This document shows positions 55,621-64,000 of a DNA stretch of 64,000 nucleotides, piece by piece. The translations under genes and the position numbers were made by a program. Under the pieces are notes generated by a model. That model had not been told where the DNA came from and did no database searches. It saw only the letters and a list, made by a program, of their open reading frames with translations. Position 1 is the first letter of the stretch. Each line of letters opens with the position of its first letter. This DNA is from Neomesorhizobium albiziae (GTDB taxonomy: Bacteria > Pseudomonadota > Alphaproteobacteria > Rhizobiales > Rhizobiaceae), in the NCBI RefSeq assembly GCF_900114255.1, contig NZ_FOSL01000008.1, forward strand, positions 182,692-246,691, in the 5' to 3' direction.

Positions 55621-55665
55621 ATGAAAACGTTTTTCGCCATTTGCGGCATTTGCATTATTGGCTAG
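55621..55665 (+). CDS. leader peptide with two Cys codons upstream of cysS
   Basis: A 14-residue ORF, MKTFFAICGICIIG, with Cys codons TGC at 55642-55644 and 55651-55653, ending TAG at 55663. No ribosome-binding site is evident; the predicted transcript starts at the ATG, so it would be read as leaderless mRNA. It is followed by alternative RNA hairpins and a terminator in front of cysteinyl-tRNA synthetase. Ribosome stalling on the Cys codons would sense Cys-tRNA shortage. Inferred from sequence only. Confidence 0.65.
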   Translation: MKTFFAICGICIIG

Positions 55666-55746
55666 CGCCAAGCGCTGGACCGGACGTTTTCGCCTTCTCT
55701 CTCGACAGACAAGCAAACGCCCCGGCCAGCAGGCCAGGGGTTTTTT
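55662..55746 (+). promoter_or_regulatory. transcription attenuator of cysS
   Basis: Three mutually exclusive pairings can be drawn. 1:2 hairpin: 55662-55668 with 55672-55678 (CTAGCGC/GCGCTGG). 2:3 antiterminator: GCTGGACCGG (55674-55683) with CCGGCCAGC (55722-55730), one bulged A. 3:4 terminator: CCCCGGCC (55720-55727) with GGCCAGGGG (55732-55740) and TTTTTT (55741-55746). The 3' arm of the terminator (AGGGG) is also the cysS ribosome-binding site, six bases before ATG 55747. Confidence 0.68.
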
Positions 55747-57333
55747 ATGTCTGACGGTTCCAGGGGTTTGCGGCTCTACAACACGCTGACGCGCACGAAG
55801 GAGGATTTTGTCCCCATCGATGCCAACAACGTGCGCATGTATGTCTGCGGCCCTACGGTCTACGATTTCGCCCATATCGGCAATGCACGGCCGGTGATCG
55901 TCTTCGACGTCCTGTTCCGGCTGCTGCGCCATCTCTACGGCGCCGATCACGTCAACTACGTCCGCAACATCACCGACGTCGACGACAAGATCAACGCGCG
56001 CGCGGCGCGTGATTATCCCGACCTGCCGTTGAACGAGGCGATCCGCATCGTCACCGAAAAGACCAACCAGCAGTTCCAGGACGATGTGGCCGCACTCGGC
56101 TGCCTTCCGCCCACCAGCCAGCCGCGCGCCACCGAGCATATCGAGGAGATGCGGGCGCTGATCGAGCGGTTGGTGAGGAATGGCGTCGCCTATGTCGCCG
56201 AGGACCATGTGCTGTTCTCGCCCTCGGCGATGAATGCGCGCAAGGGGCCGCGCTATGGCGCGCTGTCGCGGCGCGCGCTGGACGACATGCTGGCTGGCGC
56301 CCGCGTCGACGTTGCCGCCTACAAGCGCGACGAGATGGATTTCGTGCTTTGGAAGCCGTCGAAGCCAGGCGAACCCGGCTGGCCGTCGCCCGCGCGTATC
56401 GAAGTTCTCGGCCGTCCGGGCTGGCACATCGAGTGCTCGGCCATGTCGATGGCGAAGCTGCTCGAGCCCTATGGCGGGGGGCTGAAATGCGACGACCCGG
56501 AGAAGAATGTCTTCGACATCCATGCCGGCGGCATCGATCTCGTCTTCCCGCACCACGAAAACGAACTGGCGCAGTCTTGCTGCGCTTTCGGCTCGGAGAA
56601 GATGGCCAACATCTGGATGCACAACGGCTTTTTGCAGGTCGAAGGCAGGAAGATGGCCAAGAGCGAAGGCAATTTCGTTACGATCAACGAGTTGCTGAAC
56701 ACCGAGACGTTTGGCGGGCGCAAGTGGCCGGGCGAGGTGCTGCGACTGGCGATGCTGATGACCAACTACCGTGAGCCGATCGATTTTAGTTTGAGGCGAC
56801 TGGAGGAAGCGGAAAGCAAACTCACCACTTGGTGGTCGATCATGGACCAACTTACTCTGCAGGAACTTAAGGGATCACCTAGTGATGGTCTGGTTTCAGT
56901 TCTGGGTGATGATCTCAATACTTCTGCTGCAATAGCTTACTTGACCAAGCAGGAAAACGTGGGCCGGTCTTCGAATGAAGGGGCCCGTCAGTTCGGAATT
57001 GACATTGCTTTCCTAGGCTTAGCTGTCGCTTTTGCCCAGGAGCGCTTTGATCTTACAGACGATCAATACGCTCAAAAGCTCGGCTATCCTGAGATGGCTT
57101 CAGCTAGGAGCGCTATTGGTTTGAGGATTAGAGAAATGGCGGCCGATGCGAGCGGAATAAGCAGAGCTAAAGTTGCCAATCGGATCGCAGAACGCCTCTC
57201 CCTCATCGCCTCGAAAAACTGGGCCGAAGCCGACCGCATCCGCGACGAGTTGCTGGCGCAGGGCATCCAGTTGAAGGACGGCAAGGACCCAGCCACCGGC
57301 GAGCGCGTCACCACCTGGGAGGTCAAACGGTGA
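55747..57333 (+). CDS. cysS: cysteinyl-tRNA synthetase
   Basis: 528 residues. Charges tRNA-Cys. [20 protein letters not shown] holds the zinc Cys and the HIGN class I motif (43-46); the zinc-site [12 protein letters not shown] and HHENELAQS follow; KMAKS is at 302-306. Residues about 353-480 (56805-57185) have a codon usage unlike the rest (AGA, AGG, ATA, TTA, CTA, many A/T third positions) and an unusual DALR region ([20 protein letters not shown]); normal sequence resumes at [20 protein letters not shown]. The gene therefore looks mosaic in its anticodon-binding domain. Expression is likely controlled by the leader above. AGGGG lies six bases before the ATG. Confidence 0.95.
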   Translation: MSDGSRGLRLYNTLTRTKEDFVPIDANNVRMYVCGPTVYDFAHIGNARPVIVFDVLFRLLRHLYGADHVNYVRNITDVDDKINARAARDYPDLPLNEAIRIVTEKTNQQFQDDVAALGCLPPTSQPRATEHIEEMRALIERLVRNGVAYVAEDHVLFSPSAMNARKGPRYGALSRRALDDMLAGARVDVAAYKRDEMDFVLWKPSKPGEPGWPSPARIEVLGRPGWHIECSAMSMAKLLEPYGGGLKCDDPEKNVFDIHAGGIDLVFPHHENELAQSCCAFGSEKMANIWMHNGFLQVEGRKMAKSEGNFVTINELLNTETFGGRKWPGEVLRLAMLMTNYREPIDFSLRRLEEAESKLTTWWSIMDQLTLQELKGSPSDGLVSVLGDDLNTSAAIAYLTKQENVGRSSNEGARQFGIDIAFLGLAVAFAQERFDLTDDQYAQKLGYPEMASARSAIGLRIREMAADASGISRAKVANRIAERLSLIASKNWAEADRIRDELLAQGIQLKDGKDPATGERVTTWEVKR

Positions 57334-57366
57334 GGCGTCAGATTGCGGAAAGGTCTGCGGGACAGC

Positions 57367-57525
57367 GCCCCCCTCTGTCCTGCCGGACATCTCCCCCACA
57401 AGGGGGGAGATCAGCTGCCATTTTCGCTTCCGTCAATCGCGAACGTTGCAAAGTAAGGCGCCGTGCAAGCGGCCGGCCTGATCTCCCCCCTCGTAGGGGA
57501 GATGTCCGGCAGGACAGAGGGGGGC
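57367..57525. repeat. palindromic intergenic repeat, copy A
   Basis: Begins GCCCCCCTCTGTCCTGCCGG and ends with the reverse complement CCGGCAGGACAGAGGGGGGC; inner arms CATCTCCCCCACAAGGGGGG and CCCCCTCGTAGGGGAGATG add further pairing. Copy B with the same ends lies at 60329-60484 in the same orientation. Centres differ. Confidence 0.85.
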
Positions 57526-57584
57526 AACGTAGAGCGACTGCCTTAAGCTTGGTTCGGTCTGACCGAAGGCGAGGCCTGCTGATC

Positions 57585-58004
57585 ATGCCCCATACGCCGC
57601 TTCCTCCGAAAAATCGCGCCCGCGCAAAATCCATGCGCCGGGTCATGACGGACGCGGAACTGAAGCTGTGGAATGAATTGCGTGCGCATCGTCTGATGGG
57701 CCTAGGTTTTCGCAGACAGGTACCCATCGCGGGATACATCGTTGACTTTGCGTGTTCGGCCAAAACGCTGATCGTTGAGGTCGACGGGTCACAACACGCC
57801 GACGCCGAACGTTCGGATGCCGACGAAGCGAGGACTAGGCGTCTTGAGCAGGACGGCTGGACCATGCTGCGCTTCTGGAACGGCGACGTGCTTGCCGATA
57901 TCGATGGCGTGTGCCAGCACATCGTCATTTCAGCCGGGCTGGCGGCGGAGGACGCGCTTCGGCAGGCATCAGGCAAAACCACGCAACCGGAGGAATTCGC
58001 ATGA
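57585..58004 (+). CDS. DUF559 endonuclease-like protein
   Basis: 139 residues. VSR-like PD-(D/E)xK fold: RRVMTDAELKLWNELRAHRL is the DUF559 opening, FRRQVPIAGYIVDFACSAKT then LIVEVDGSQHADAERSDADE carries the acidic metal site, and GWTMLRFWNGDVLADIDGVC the closing strand. Such proteins are short helicase-associated or stand-alone endonucleases; activity untested. ATG 57585; the in-frame sequence before it lies inside the repeat. Stop overlaps the next start (ATGA). Confidence 0.83.
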   Translation: MPHTPLPPKNRARAKSMRRVMTDAELKLWNELRAHRLMGLGFRRQVPIAGYIVDFACSAKTLIVEVDGSQHADAERSDADEARTRRLEQDGWTMLRFWNGDVLADIDGVCQHIVISAGLAAEDALRQASGKTTQPEEFA

Positions 58005-58390
58005 TCGATCACACCGGCATCGCTGTTGCCGATTTCGACAAGGCCAAAGCCTTCTACGACAAGGCGTTTGCACCGCTGGGCGCTTCGCTGCTGATGATGG
58101 TGCCGGCCGAATACACCGGCGGCGTCAAGGTCGGCGGCTACGGGCGCGAGCGGCCGGTGTTCTGGCTGCATGAGGCTTCGCCGACGGGACCCGGCCGCCA
58201 CTATGCCTTCACTGCGAAGAGCCGCGCCGACGTGGACGCCTTCTACGCCGCCGCGATCGCCGCGGGCGGCAAGGACTATGGTGAGCCGGGACCACGCCCG
58301 CATTACCACAAGGACTACTACGCCGCCTTTGTCTACGATCCCGACGGCAACAATGTGGAAGCCGTCTGCCACGCGGCGGAATCGGCATGA
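58001..58390 (+). CDS. VOC family protein
   Basis: 129 residues. MIDHTGIAVADFDKAKAFYD and the metal-site strand RPHYHKDYYAAFVYDPDGNN are typical VOC. It may use a divalent metal (His in HTG, His/Glu at the C-terminus in NNVEAVCH). Lies second in a tightly coupled operon. The start overlaps the DUF559 stop by four bases. The substrate is unknown; the GFA neighbours suggest a glutathione-adduct role, as inference only. Confidence 0.83.
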   Translation: MIDHTGIAVADFDKAKAFYDKAFAPLGASLLMMVPAEYTGGVKVGGYGRERPVFWLHEASPTGPGRHYAFTAKSRADVDAFYAAAIAAGGKDYGEPGPRPHYHKDYYAAFVYDPDGNNVEAVCHAAESA

Positions 58391-58874
58391 GCCTCGACAA
58401 CAAGCCGGTTTACTCGGGCGGATGCCAGTGCGGCGCGGTGCGCTTCCACGTCGAGGGCGCGCTCGGCGAAGCATCCATCTGCCACTGCCGCATGTGCCAG
58501 AAGGCCAGCGGCAATTTTTATGCCGCGCTCGTCTCCGTGCGTGACGCCAAACTCGTGTGGACGCGGGGCGAACCGAAGCGGTTCAAATCCTCCAGCCATG
58601 GCTTCCGGGGGTTTTGCGAGGCGTGCGGCACGCCGCTGACCTTCGAAGCGCCCGAGGGAACTGCCTTGGCCATTGGCGCTTTCGACGACCCGTCCGTCAT
58701 CGCGCCGAGCATTCAGTGGGGCATCGAGGCGAAGCTACCTTATGCTGACGGCATCCCCGCGTTGCTCGGCGCGGAGACCATCACCGACGAGGAGACCAGC
58801 TCTTACCTCGCCGACCTCGTCTCCTACCAGCATCCCGACCATGATACCGATCAATGGCCGCCCAAGGAGCGCAA

Positions 58875-58878
<4 letters not shown>
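58387..58878 (+). CDS. GFA family zinc protein 1
   Basis: 163 residues. Zinc cysteines in YSGGCQCGAVRFHVEG, ICHCRMCQKASGNFYAA and GFCEACGTPLTFEAP, the full set of the glutathione-dependent formaldehyde-activating (GFA) fold. The prototype Gfa condenses formaldehyde with glutathione; family members have diverged and the true substrate is open. Tandem with a second GFA gene; starts overlap the previous stop by four bases (ATGA). Confidence 0.88.
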
Positions 58879-60310
<1,432 letters not shown>

Positions 60311-60328
60311 CCTTTTGCGCGCTACGTT

Positions 60329-60484
60329 GCCCCCCTCTGTCCTGCCGGACATCTCCCCCACAAGGGGGGAGATTGGCAGCTTCGACAATACAGCCTCCTC
60401 TGAAGCGTTGGAGATTGGCGAAAACAAAGCGGCCGGCTGATCTCCCCCCTTGTGGGGGAGATGTCCGGCAGGACAGAGGGGGGC
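60329..60484. repeat. palindromic intergenic repeat, copy B
   Basis: Same outer arms as copy A (GCCCCCCTCTGTCCTGCCGG and its reverse complement, 2.8 kb away, same orientation). The inner arms are longer and include CTCCCCCACAAGGGGGGAGA and the TCTCCCCCCTTGTGGGGGAG complement. Confidence 0.85.
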
Positions 60485-60515
60485 GCGAAGGACCGCGACC
60501 TTCATTGGTATTTCA

Positions 60516-62132
60516 ATGAAAAAACAACGCCTCTACCTCTTCGACACGACACTGCGTGATGGCCAGCAGACGCCGGGCATCGACTTTTCCGTCGAGGACA
60601 AGATCGCCATCGCAAAGCTGCTGGATGAGTTCGGCGTCGACTATGTCGAAGGCGGCTATCCCGGCGCCAATCCCACCGATACGGCTTTTTTCACTGAAAA
60701 GCGTACGGCACACTCGAAATTCGTCGCCTTTGGCATGACCAAGAGGGTGGGGGTATCGGCGTCCAACGATCCGGGCCTGGCCGCTTTGGTGCAGGCGAAG
60801 TCGGATGCCGTCTGCTTCGTGGCCAAGAGCTGGGACTATCACGTTCGCGTGGCGCTCGGCTGCACCAACGAGGAAAACCTCGACGCCATCCGCGCTTCCG
60901 TCGAGGCGGCGGTCGCGGCCGGCAAGGAGGCGATGGTCGACTGCGAGCACTTCTTCGACGGCTTCAAGGCCAATCCCGATTATGCGCTGGCCTGCGCCAA
61001 GACCGCCTATGACGCCGGTGCGCGCTGGGTGGTGCTGTGCGACACCAATGGCGGCACGCAGCCCTCGGAAGTGCGCGAGATCGTCGCCAAGGCGATCGCC
61101 GCCGGCATTCCAGGTGGCAACCTCGGTATCCACGCCCATGATGACACCGGCCAGGCGGTCGCCAATTCGCTGACCGCGGTGGAAGCCGGCGTACGCCAGA
61201 TCCAGGGCACGTTGAACGGCATCGGCGAGCGTTGCGGCAACGCCAACCTCATCTCCATCATTCCGACATTGGCGCTGAAGCCGGCATTCGCGGAAAAATT
61301 CGAGACCGGCATTTCAGCAGAGCAGCTTGCCGGCATTTCGCGGCTGTCGCGCGGCTTCGATGAATTGCTAAACCGTGCGCCCGAAGCCCAGGCGCCCTAT
61401 GTCGGAACCTCGGCATTCGCCACGAAAGCCGGCATCCATGCTTCGGCGCTGGCAAAGGAGCCAAAAACCTACGAGCACGTGCCGCCGGAAACGGTCGGCA
61501 ATCGCCGCAAGGTCATGGTGTCGGACCAGGGCGGCAAGGCGAATTTCGTGGCCGAGCTCAAGCGCCGCGGCATCGACGTGCCGAAGGATGATCATCGGCT
61601 CGACGCGCTGATCTCGGTGGTCAAAGAGCGCGAGGCCGAAGGCTATGCCTATGAAGGCGCCGATGCGAGTTTCGAGCTTCTGGCGCGAAAAATGCTGCAC
61701 ACCGTGCCGGAATTCTTCCGGGTCACCTCGTTCCGCTGCATGATCGAGCGTCGTTTCGACGCCAACGGCCAGTTGAAGACGGTGTCGGAAGCGATCGTGA
61801 AAGTGCTGGTCGACGGCGAGGAGAAGATGTCGGTCGCCGAGGGCCACGGGCCTGTCAATGCACTCGACATCGCGCTGCGCAAGGATCTCGGAAAATTCCA
61901 GGCCGAGATCGGCGATCTCGAACTGGTCGACTACAAGGTGCGTATCCTCAATGGCGGCACCGAGGCGATCACCCGCGTCCTGATCGAATCGCACGATGCG
62001 ACCGGGGCACGCTGGTGGACGGTCGGCGTTTCCGACAACATCATCGATGCCTCGTTCCAGGCGTTGATGGACTCGATTGTCTACAAGCTGATGAAAAACC
62101 GCGAAATGGCTGGGCTGGTGGCGGCGGAGTAG
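60516..62132 (+). CDS. cimA: (R)-citramalate synthase
   Basis: 538 residues. HMGL-like TIM barrel: LYLFDTTLRDGQQTPGIDFS, VLCDTNGGTQPSEVREIVAK and the HAHDD region (IHAHDDTGQAVANSLTAVEA); the C-terminal LeuA dimer domain follows. Condenses pyruvate with acetyl-CoA to citramalate for isoleucine synthesis without threonine. ATG 60516; upstream in-frame sequence lies in repeat copy B. The distinction from 2-isopropylmalate synthase rests on the CimA-type length and FAT/KAGIHASALAKEP pattern. Confidence 0.9.
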   Translation: MKKQRLYLFDTTLRDGQQTPGIDFSVEDKIAIAKLLDEFGVDYVEGGYPGANPTDTAFFTEKRTAHSKFVAFGMTKRVGVSASNDPGLAALVQAKSDAVCFVAKSWDYHVRVALGCTNEENLDAIRASVEAAVAAGKEAMVDCEHFFDGFKANPDYALACAKTAYDAGARWVVLCDTNGGTQPSEVREIVAKAIAAGIPGGNLGIHAHDDTGQAVANSLTAVEAGVRQIQGTLNGIGERCGNANLISIIPTLALKPAFAEKFETGISAEQLAGISRLSRGFDELLNRAPEAQAPYVGTSAFATKAGIHASALAKEPKTYEHVPPETVGNRRKVMVSDQGGKANFVAELKRRGIDVPKDDHRLDALISVVKEREAEGYAYEGADASFELLARKMLHTVPEFFRVTSFRCMIERRFDANGQLKTVSEAIVKVLVDGEEKMSVAEGHGPVNALDIALRKDLGKFQAEIGDLELVDYKVRILNGGTEAITRVLIESHDATGARWWTVGVSDNIIDASFQALMDSIVYKLMKNREMAGLVAAE

Positions 62133-62223
62133 CAAAACGCCACTGAACCATCAGCGGAAACTTCATGGACCATAAGAAGTTTGAAATGGTCCTTTGGCCT
62201 GCCACGGCGCATAGAGTGCGGCC

Positions 62224-63141
62224 ATGACAGCCCAATCGACGCCTCCACCTGCCCAGACCGATGCCTCACGGGGCTTCGCGCTGGCGCTTGGCGCTTATCT
62301 CCTGTGGGGGTTGCTGCCCTTTTACATGAAGGCGGTGGCGCATCTGCCGCTGACCGAAGTGGTCGCGCACCGCATCCTGTGGTCGGTGCCGATTGCCGGC
62401 GCCACGCTCGTCTGGCTGCGCCGCACCGCTGATTTCAAGGTGGCCATCCGCTCGCCGCGCATGCTGGCGATGGCCGCGCTGACGGCGACGCTGATCACCG
62501 TGAACTGGGGCATCTATGTCTGGGCGATCGCCGTCGACAGGACAGTCGAGACCGCACTTGGCTACTACATCAACCCGCTGGTCAACGTCGTCGTCGGAGC
62601 GCTGCTTCTCAGCGAGCGGCTTGGCCGGGCCCAGATTTTCGCAGTGGCGCTGGCGGCTGTCGCGGTAACAGTGCTCACTTTCGAGGCAGGGCAGTTGCCC
62701 TGGGTTTCGCTGGCGCTGGCTTTCTCGTTCGCCGCCTACGGCTATTTCCGCAAGACGCTGCCGATCGGCCCGAGCCAGGGGTTCTTCCTCGAAGTGCTTT
62801 TGCTGTCGGTTCCAGCACTTGGCTATGTCATCTGGCTGCAGTCGACGGGGCAGGGGCATTTCCTCACCGGGGCACCGGGCGACACATTGCTGCTTCTGGG
62901 TTGCGGACCGGTGACCGCGGTGCCTCTGCTGCTGTTTGCCTTTGGCGCACGGCTGCTGCGCTTTTCGACCATCGGCATCATGCAGTATATCGCACCGACC
63001 ATCGTCTTCCTGATTGCCGTCTTCGTATTCGGCGAGCCATTCGACGCCATCCACGCGCTCGCCTTCGGCCTCATCTGGGTGGCGCTGGCCATCTATTCGT
63101 GGTCGATGTTTTTCGCACCGAAAGCACAGCAAGCGGCGTGA
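62224..63141 (+). CDS. rarD: EamA-family transporter RarD
   Basis: 305 residues, ten membrane helices. FALALGAYLLWGLLPFYMKA and WGIYVWAIAVDRTVETALGY match RarD. Drug/metabolite exporter; E. coli RarD is linked to chloramphenicol sensitivity. Cargo unproven. Starts 91 bases after cimA. Confidence 0.88.
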   Translation: MTAQSTPPPAQTDASRGFALALGAYLLWGLLPFYMKAVAHLPLTEVVAHRILWSVPIAGATLVWLRRTADFKVAIRSPRMLAMAALTATLITVNWGIYVWAIAVDRTVETALGYYINPLVNVVVGALLLSERLGRAQIFAVALAAVAVTVLTFEAGQLPWVSLALAFSFAAYGYFRKTLPIGPSQGFFLEVLLLSVPALGYVIWLQSTGQGHFLTGAPGDTLLLLGCGPVTAVPLLLFAFGARLLRFSTIGIMQYIAPTIVFLIAVFVFGEPFDAIHALAFGLIWVALAIYSWSMFFAPKAQQAA

Positions 63142-63180
63142 TCGCTTGAAGAGAATGCCTGTGATGTCTTGGGGACCGGA

Positions 63181-63870
63181 ATGTACGAACTTCTCATCGC
63201 CAACAAGAACTATTCATCCTGGTCGCTGAGACCCTGGTTGCTGATGCGCACCCTTGGCATTCCCTTCCGCGAACGGCAGATTCCATTCCCGGCGGGTCCG
63301 AGCTACGAGACGTACCGTCCGTTCTCGCCGAGCGGACGGGTGCCGTGCCTGAGGGATGGAGGCATCGCGGTATGGGACTCAATCGCGATCGTCGAATATC
63401 TCGCCGAGCGCCACCCCGGCGTCTGGCCGAAGGATGCCGTGGCGCGCGCCTGGGCGCGCTGCGCATCGGCCGAAATGCACTCCTCGTTTCAGGACCTGCG
63501 CAACGTCTGCGGCATGAGCTGCGGGGTGCGCGTGAAGTTAAGGCAGCGTCCGGCGGGACTGGAACGCGATATCGCGCGCATCGGCGAGCTGTGGAACGAG
63601 GGGCTGGAGCGCTTCGGCGGTCCGTTCCTGGCAGGTGGAGCTTTCGGTGGCGTCGATGCCTTCTTTGCGCCCGTGACGTTCCGCGCCCTGGTGTTCGGGC
63701 TGGATTTCGGAAAACGCGGCAATGCCTATGCGCAGATGATCCGCGATCTGCCAGCGATGCGCGAATGGTATGATGCCGCTCTCGCCGAGACCTGGCGCGA
63801 AGTTGGTCACGAGAACGAAATCATGGCGTCTGGCGATATCGTCGAGGACTACCGCGCCACCGGCGCCTAG
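63181..63870 (+). CDS. glutathione S-transferase
   Basis: 229 residues. N-terminal thioredoxin-like domain YELLIANKNYSSWSLRPWLL with the catalytic-type Ser in SSWS, SGRVPCLRDGGIAVWDSIAI holding the cis-Pro and Asp-Ser glutathione motif, and a helical C-domain. Similar to plant-type zeta/YfcF-like GST. Cytosolic. ATG 63181 is chosen over the upstream ATG at 63169 on family length. Confidence 0.87.
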   Translation: MYELLIANKNYSSWSLRPWLLMRTLGIPFRERQIPFPAGPSYETYRPFSPSGRVPCLRDGGIAVWDSIAIVEYLAERHPGVWPKDAVARAWARCASAEMHSSFQDLRNVCGMSCGVRVKLRQRPAGLERDIARIGELWNEGLERFGGPFLAGGAFGGVDAFFAPVTFRALVFGLDFGKRGNAYAQMIRDLPAMREWYDAALAETWREVGHENEIMASGDIVEDYRATGA

Positions 63871-63910
63871 AGCGGTTCCGATTCTTTCAGAACCGACAAC
63901 TCGCTCTAGA
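63867..63910. repeat. short inverted repeat after the last gene
   Basis: CTAGAGCGGTTC (63867-63878) pairs with GAACC....CGCTCTAG near 63891-63910. This type of GCTCTAGAGCG-based palindrome recurs in Mesorhizobium intergenic DNA; only one copy is in this window. It may serve as terminator. Confidence 0.5.
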
Positions 63911-63969
63911 GCGTTTCCGAGTTTGACCGAATCGTTAGGGATTCCAGTTGGTTTGATTTTGTGATTCAA

Positions 63970-63997
63970 GATGCTGGCTGGATAGGAGGCCAGCATC
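63970..63997. terminator. hairpin near window end
   Basis: GATGCTGGC (63970-63978) pairs with GCCAGCATC (63989-63997) around TGGATAGGAG. No U-tract is visible before the edge. No gene is seen after 63870 in this window. Confidence 0.45.
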
Positions 63998-64000
63998 GAT

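Noticed and set aside
55482..55746. T-box riboswitch before cysS
   Set aside because: No T-box sequence or specifier hairpin, and T-boxes are not used by alphaproteobacteria; the leader-peptide model fits better.

Overview
The window is GC-rich chromosomal DNA from an alphaproteobacterium of the order Rhizobiales, most likely Mesorhizobium or a close relative in the Phyllobacteriaceae. The evidence is the gene order smpB, UDG, NYN, rpoZ, rsh, pyrE, DUF2062, acpS, lepB, rnc, era, recO, the pair of RopA/Omp2b-like porins, a TIGR02301-type protein, and GC-rich palindromic intergenic repeats. The species is inferred and was not tested.

Layout. 1-4 kb: 3' truncated AMP nucleosidase, two tiny secreted or membrane ORFs, a nu-class GST, a DUF2147 protein and a SEL1-like protein. 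4-15 kb: leucine catabolism on the minus strand, with a TetR regulator, ivd, mccB and mccA plus a leucine-type periplasmic binding protein. It is interrupted twice, by a vapBC toxin-antitoxin pair between ivd and mccB, and by a 2.7 kb degraded accessory stretch between mccB and the VOC-mccA pair. 15-20 kb: MarR-GNAT fusion with a palindromic operator, VOC protein, PLP aminotransferase, and a lone tyrosine recombinase. 19.6-22.8 kb: two divergent porins whose first 199 bases form a near-perfect inverted repeat around tRNA-Ser(GCU). 23-43 kb: housekeeping core (slt, dapA, smpB, UDG, NYN, ECF42 sigma with its DGPF partner, rpoZ, rsh, pyrE, acpS, lepB, rnc, era, pepT, recO, DUF2339). 43-49 kb: MFS carrier, ECF sigma/anti-sigma pair, GNAT plus RimK-like ATP-grasp, HD hydrolase, ygfZ. 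50-55 kb: dihydroorotase, small exported proteins, NUDIX, SRAP, LysE. 55.5-64 kb: cysS with an apparent leader-peptide attenuator, a repeat-flanked operon (DUF559-VOC-GFA-GFA-pip), cimA, rarD and a second GST.

The most notable observation is upstream of cysS. A sigma70-like promoter would start the transcript at or next to the AUG of a 14-residue ORF with two Cys codons. This is followed by mutually exclusive hairpins, and the last is a terminator whose 3' arm carries the cysS ribosome-binding site. It looks like a leaderless-leader-peptide attenuator analogous to rhizobial trpL, but for cysteinyl-tRNA synthetase. The C-terminal third of that cysS also carries an insert with foreign codon usage.

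Other points are a TGTCGA-N17-CGAC element upstream of the ECF42/DGPF operon, a likely toxin C-terminus overlapping a tandem DUF2019-like (immunity-like) pair, and a GTG-started 33-residue ORF coupled to recO. No rRNA genes, CRISPR arrays or intact insertion sequences were seen.
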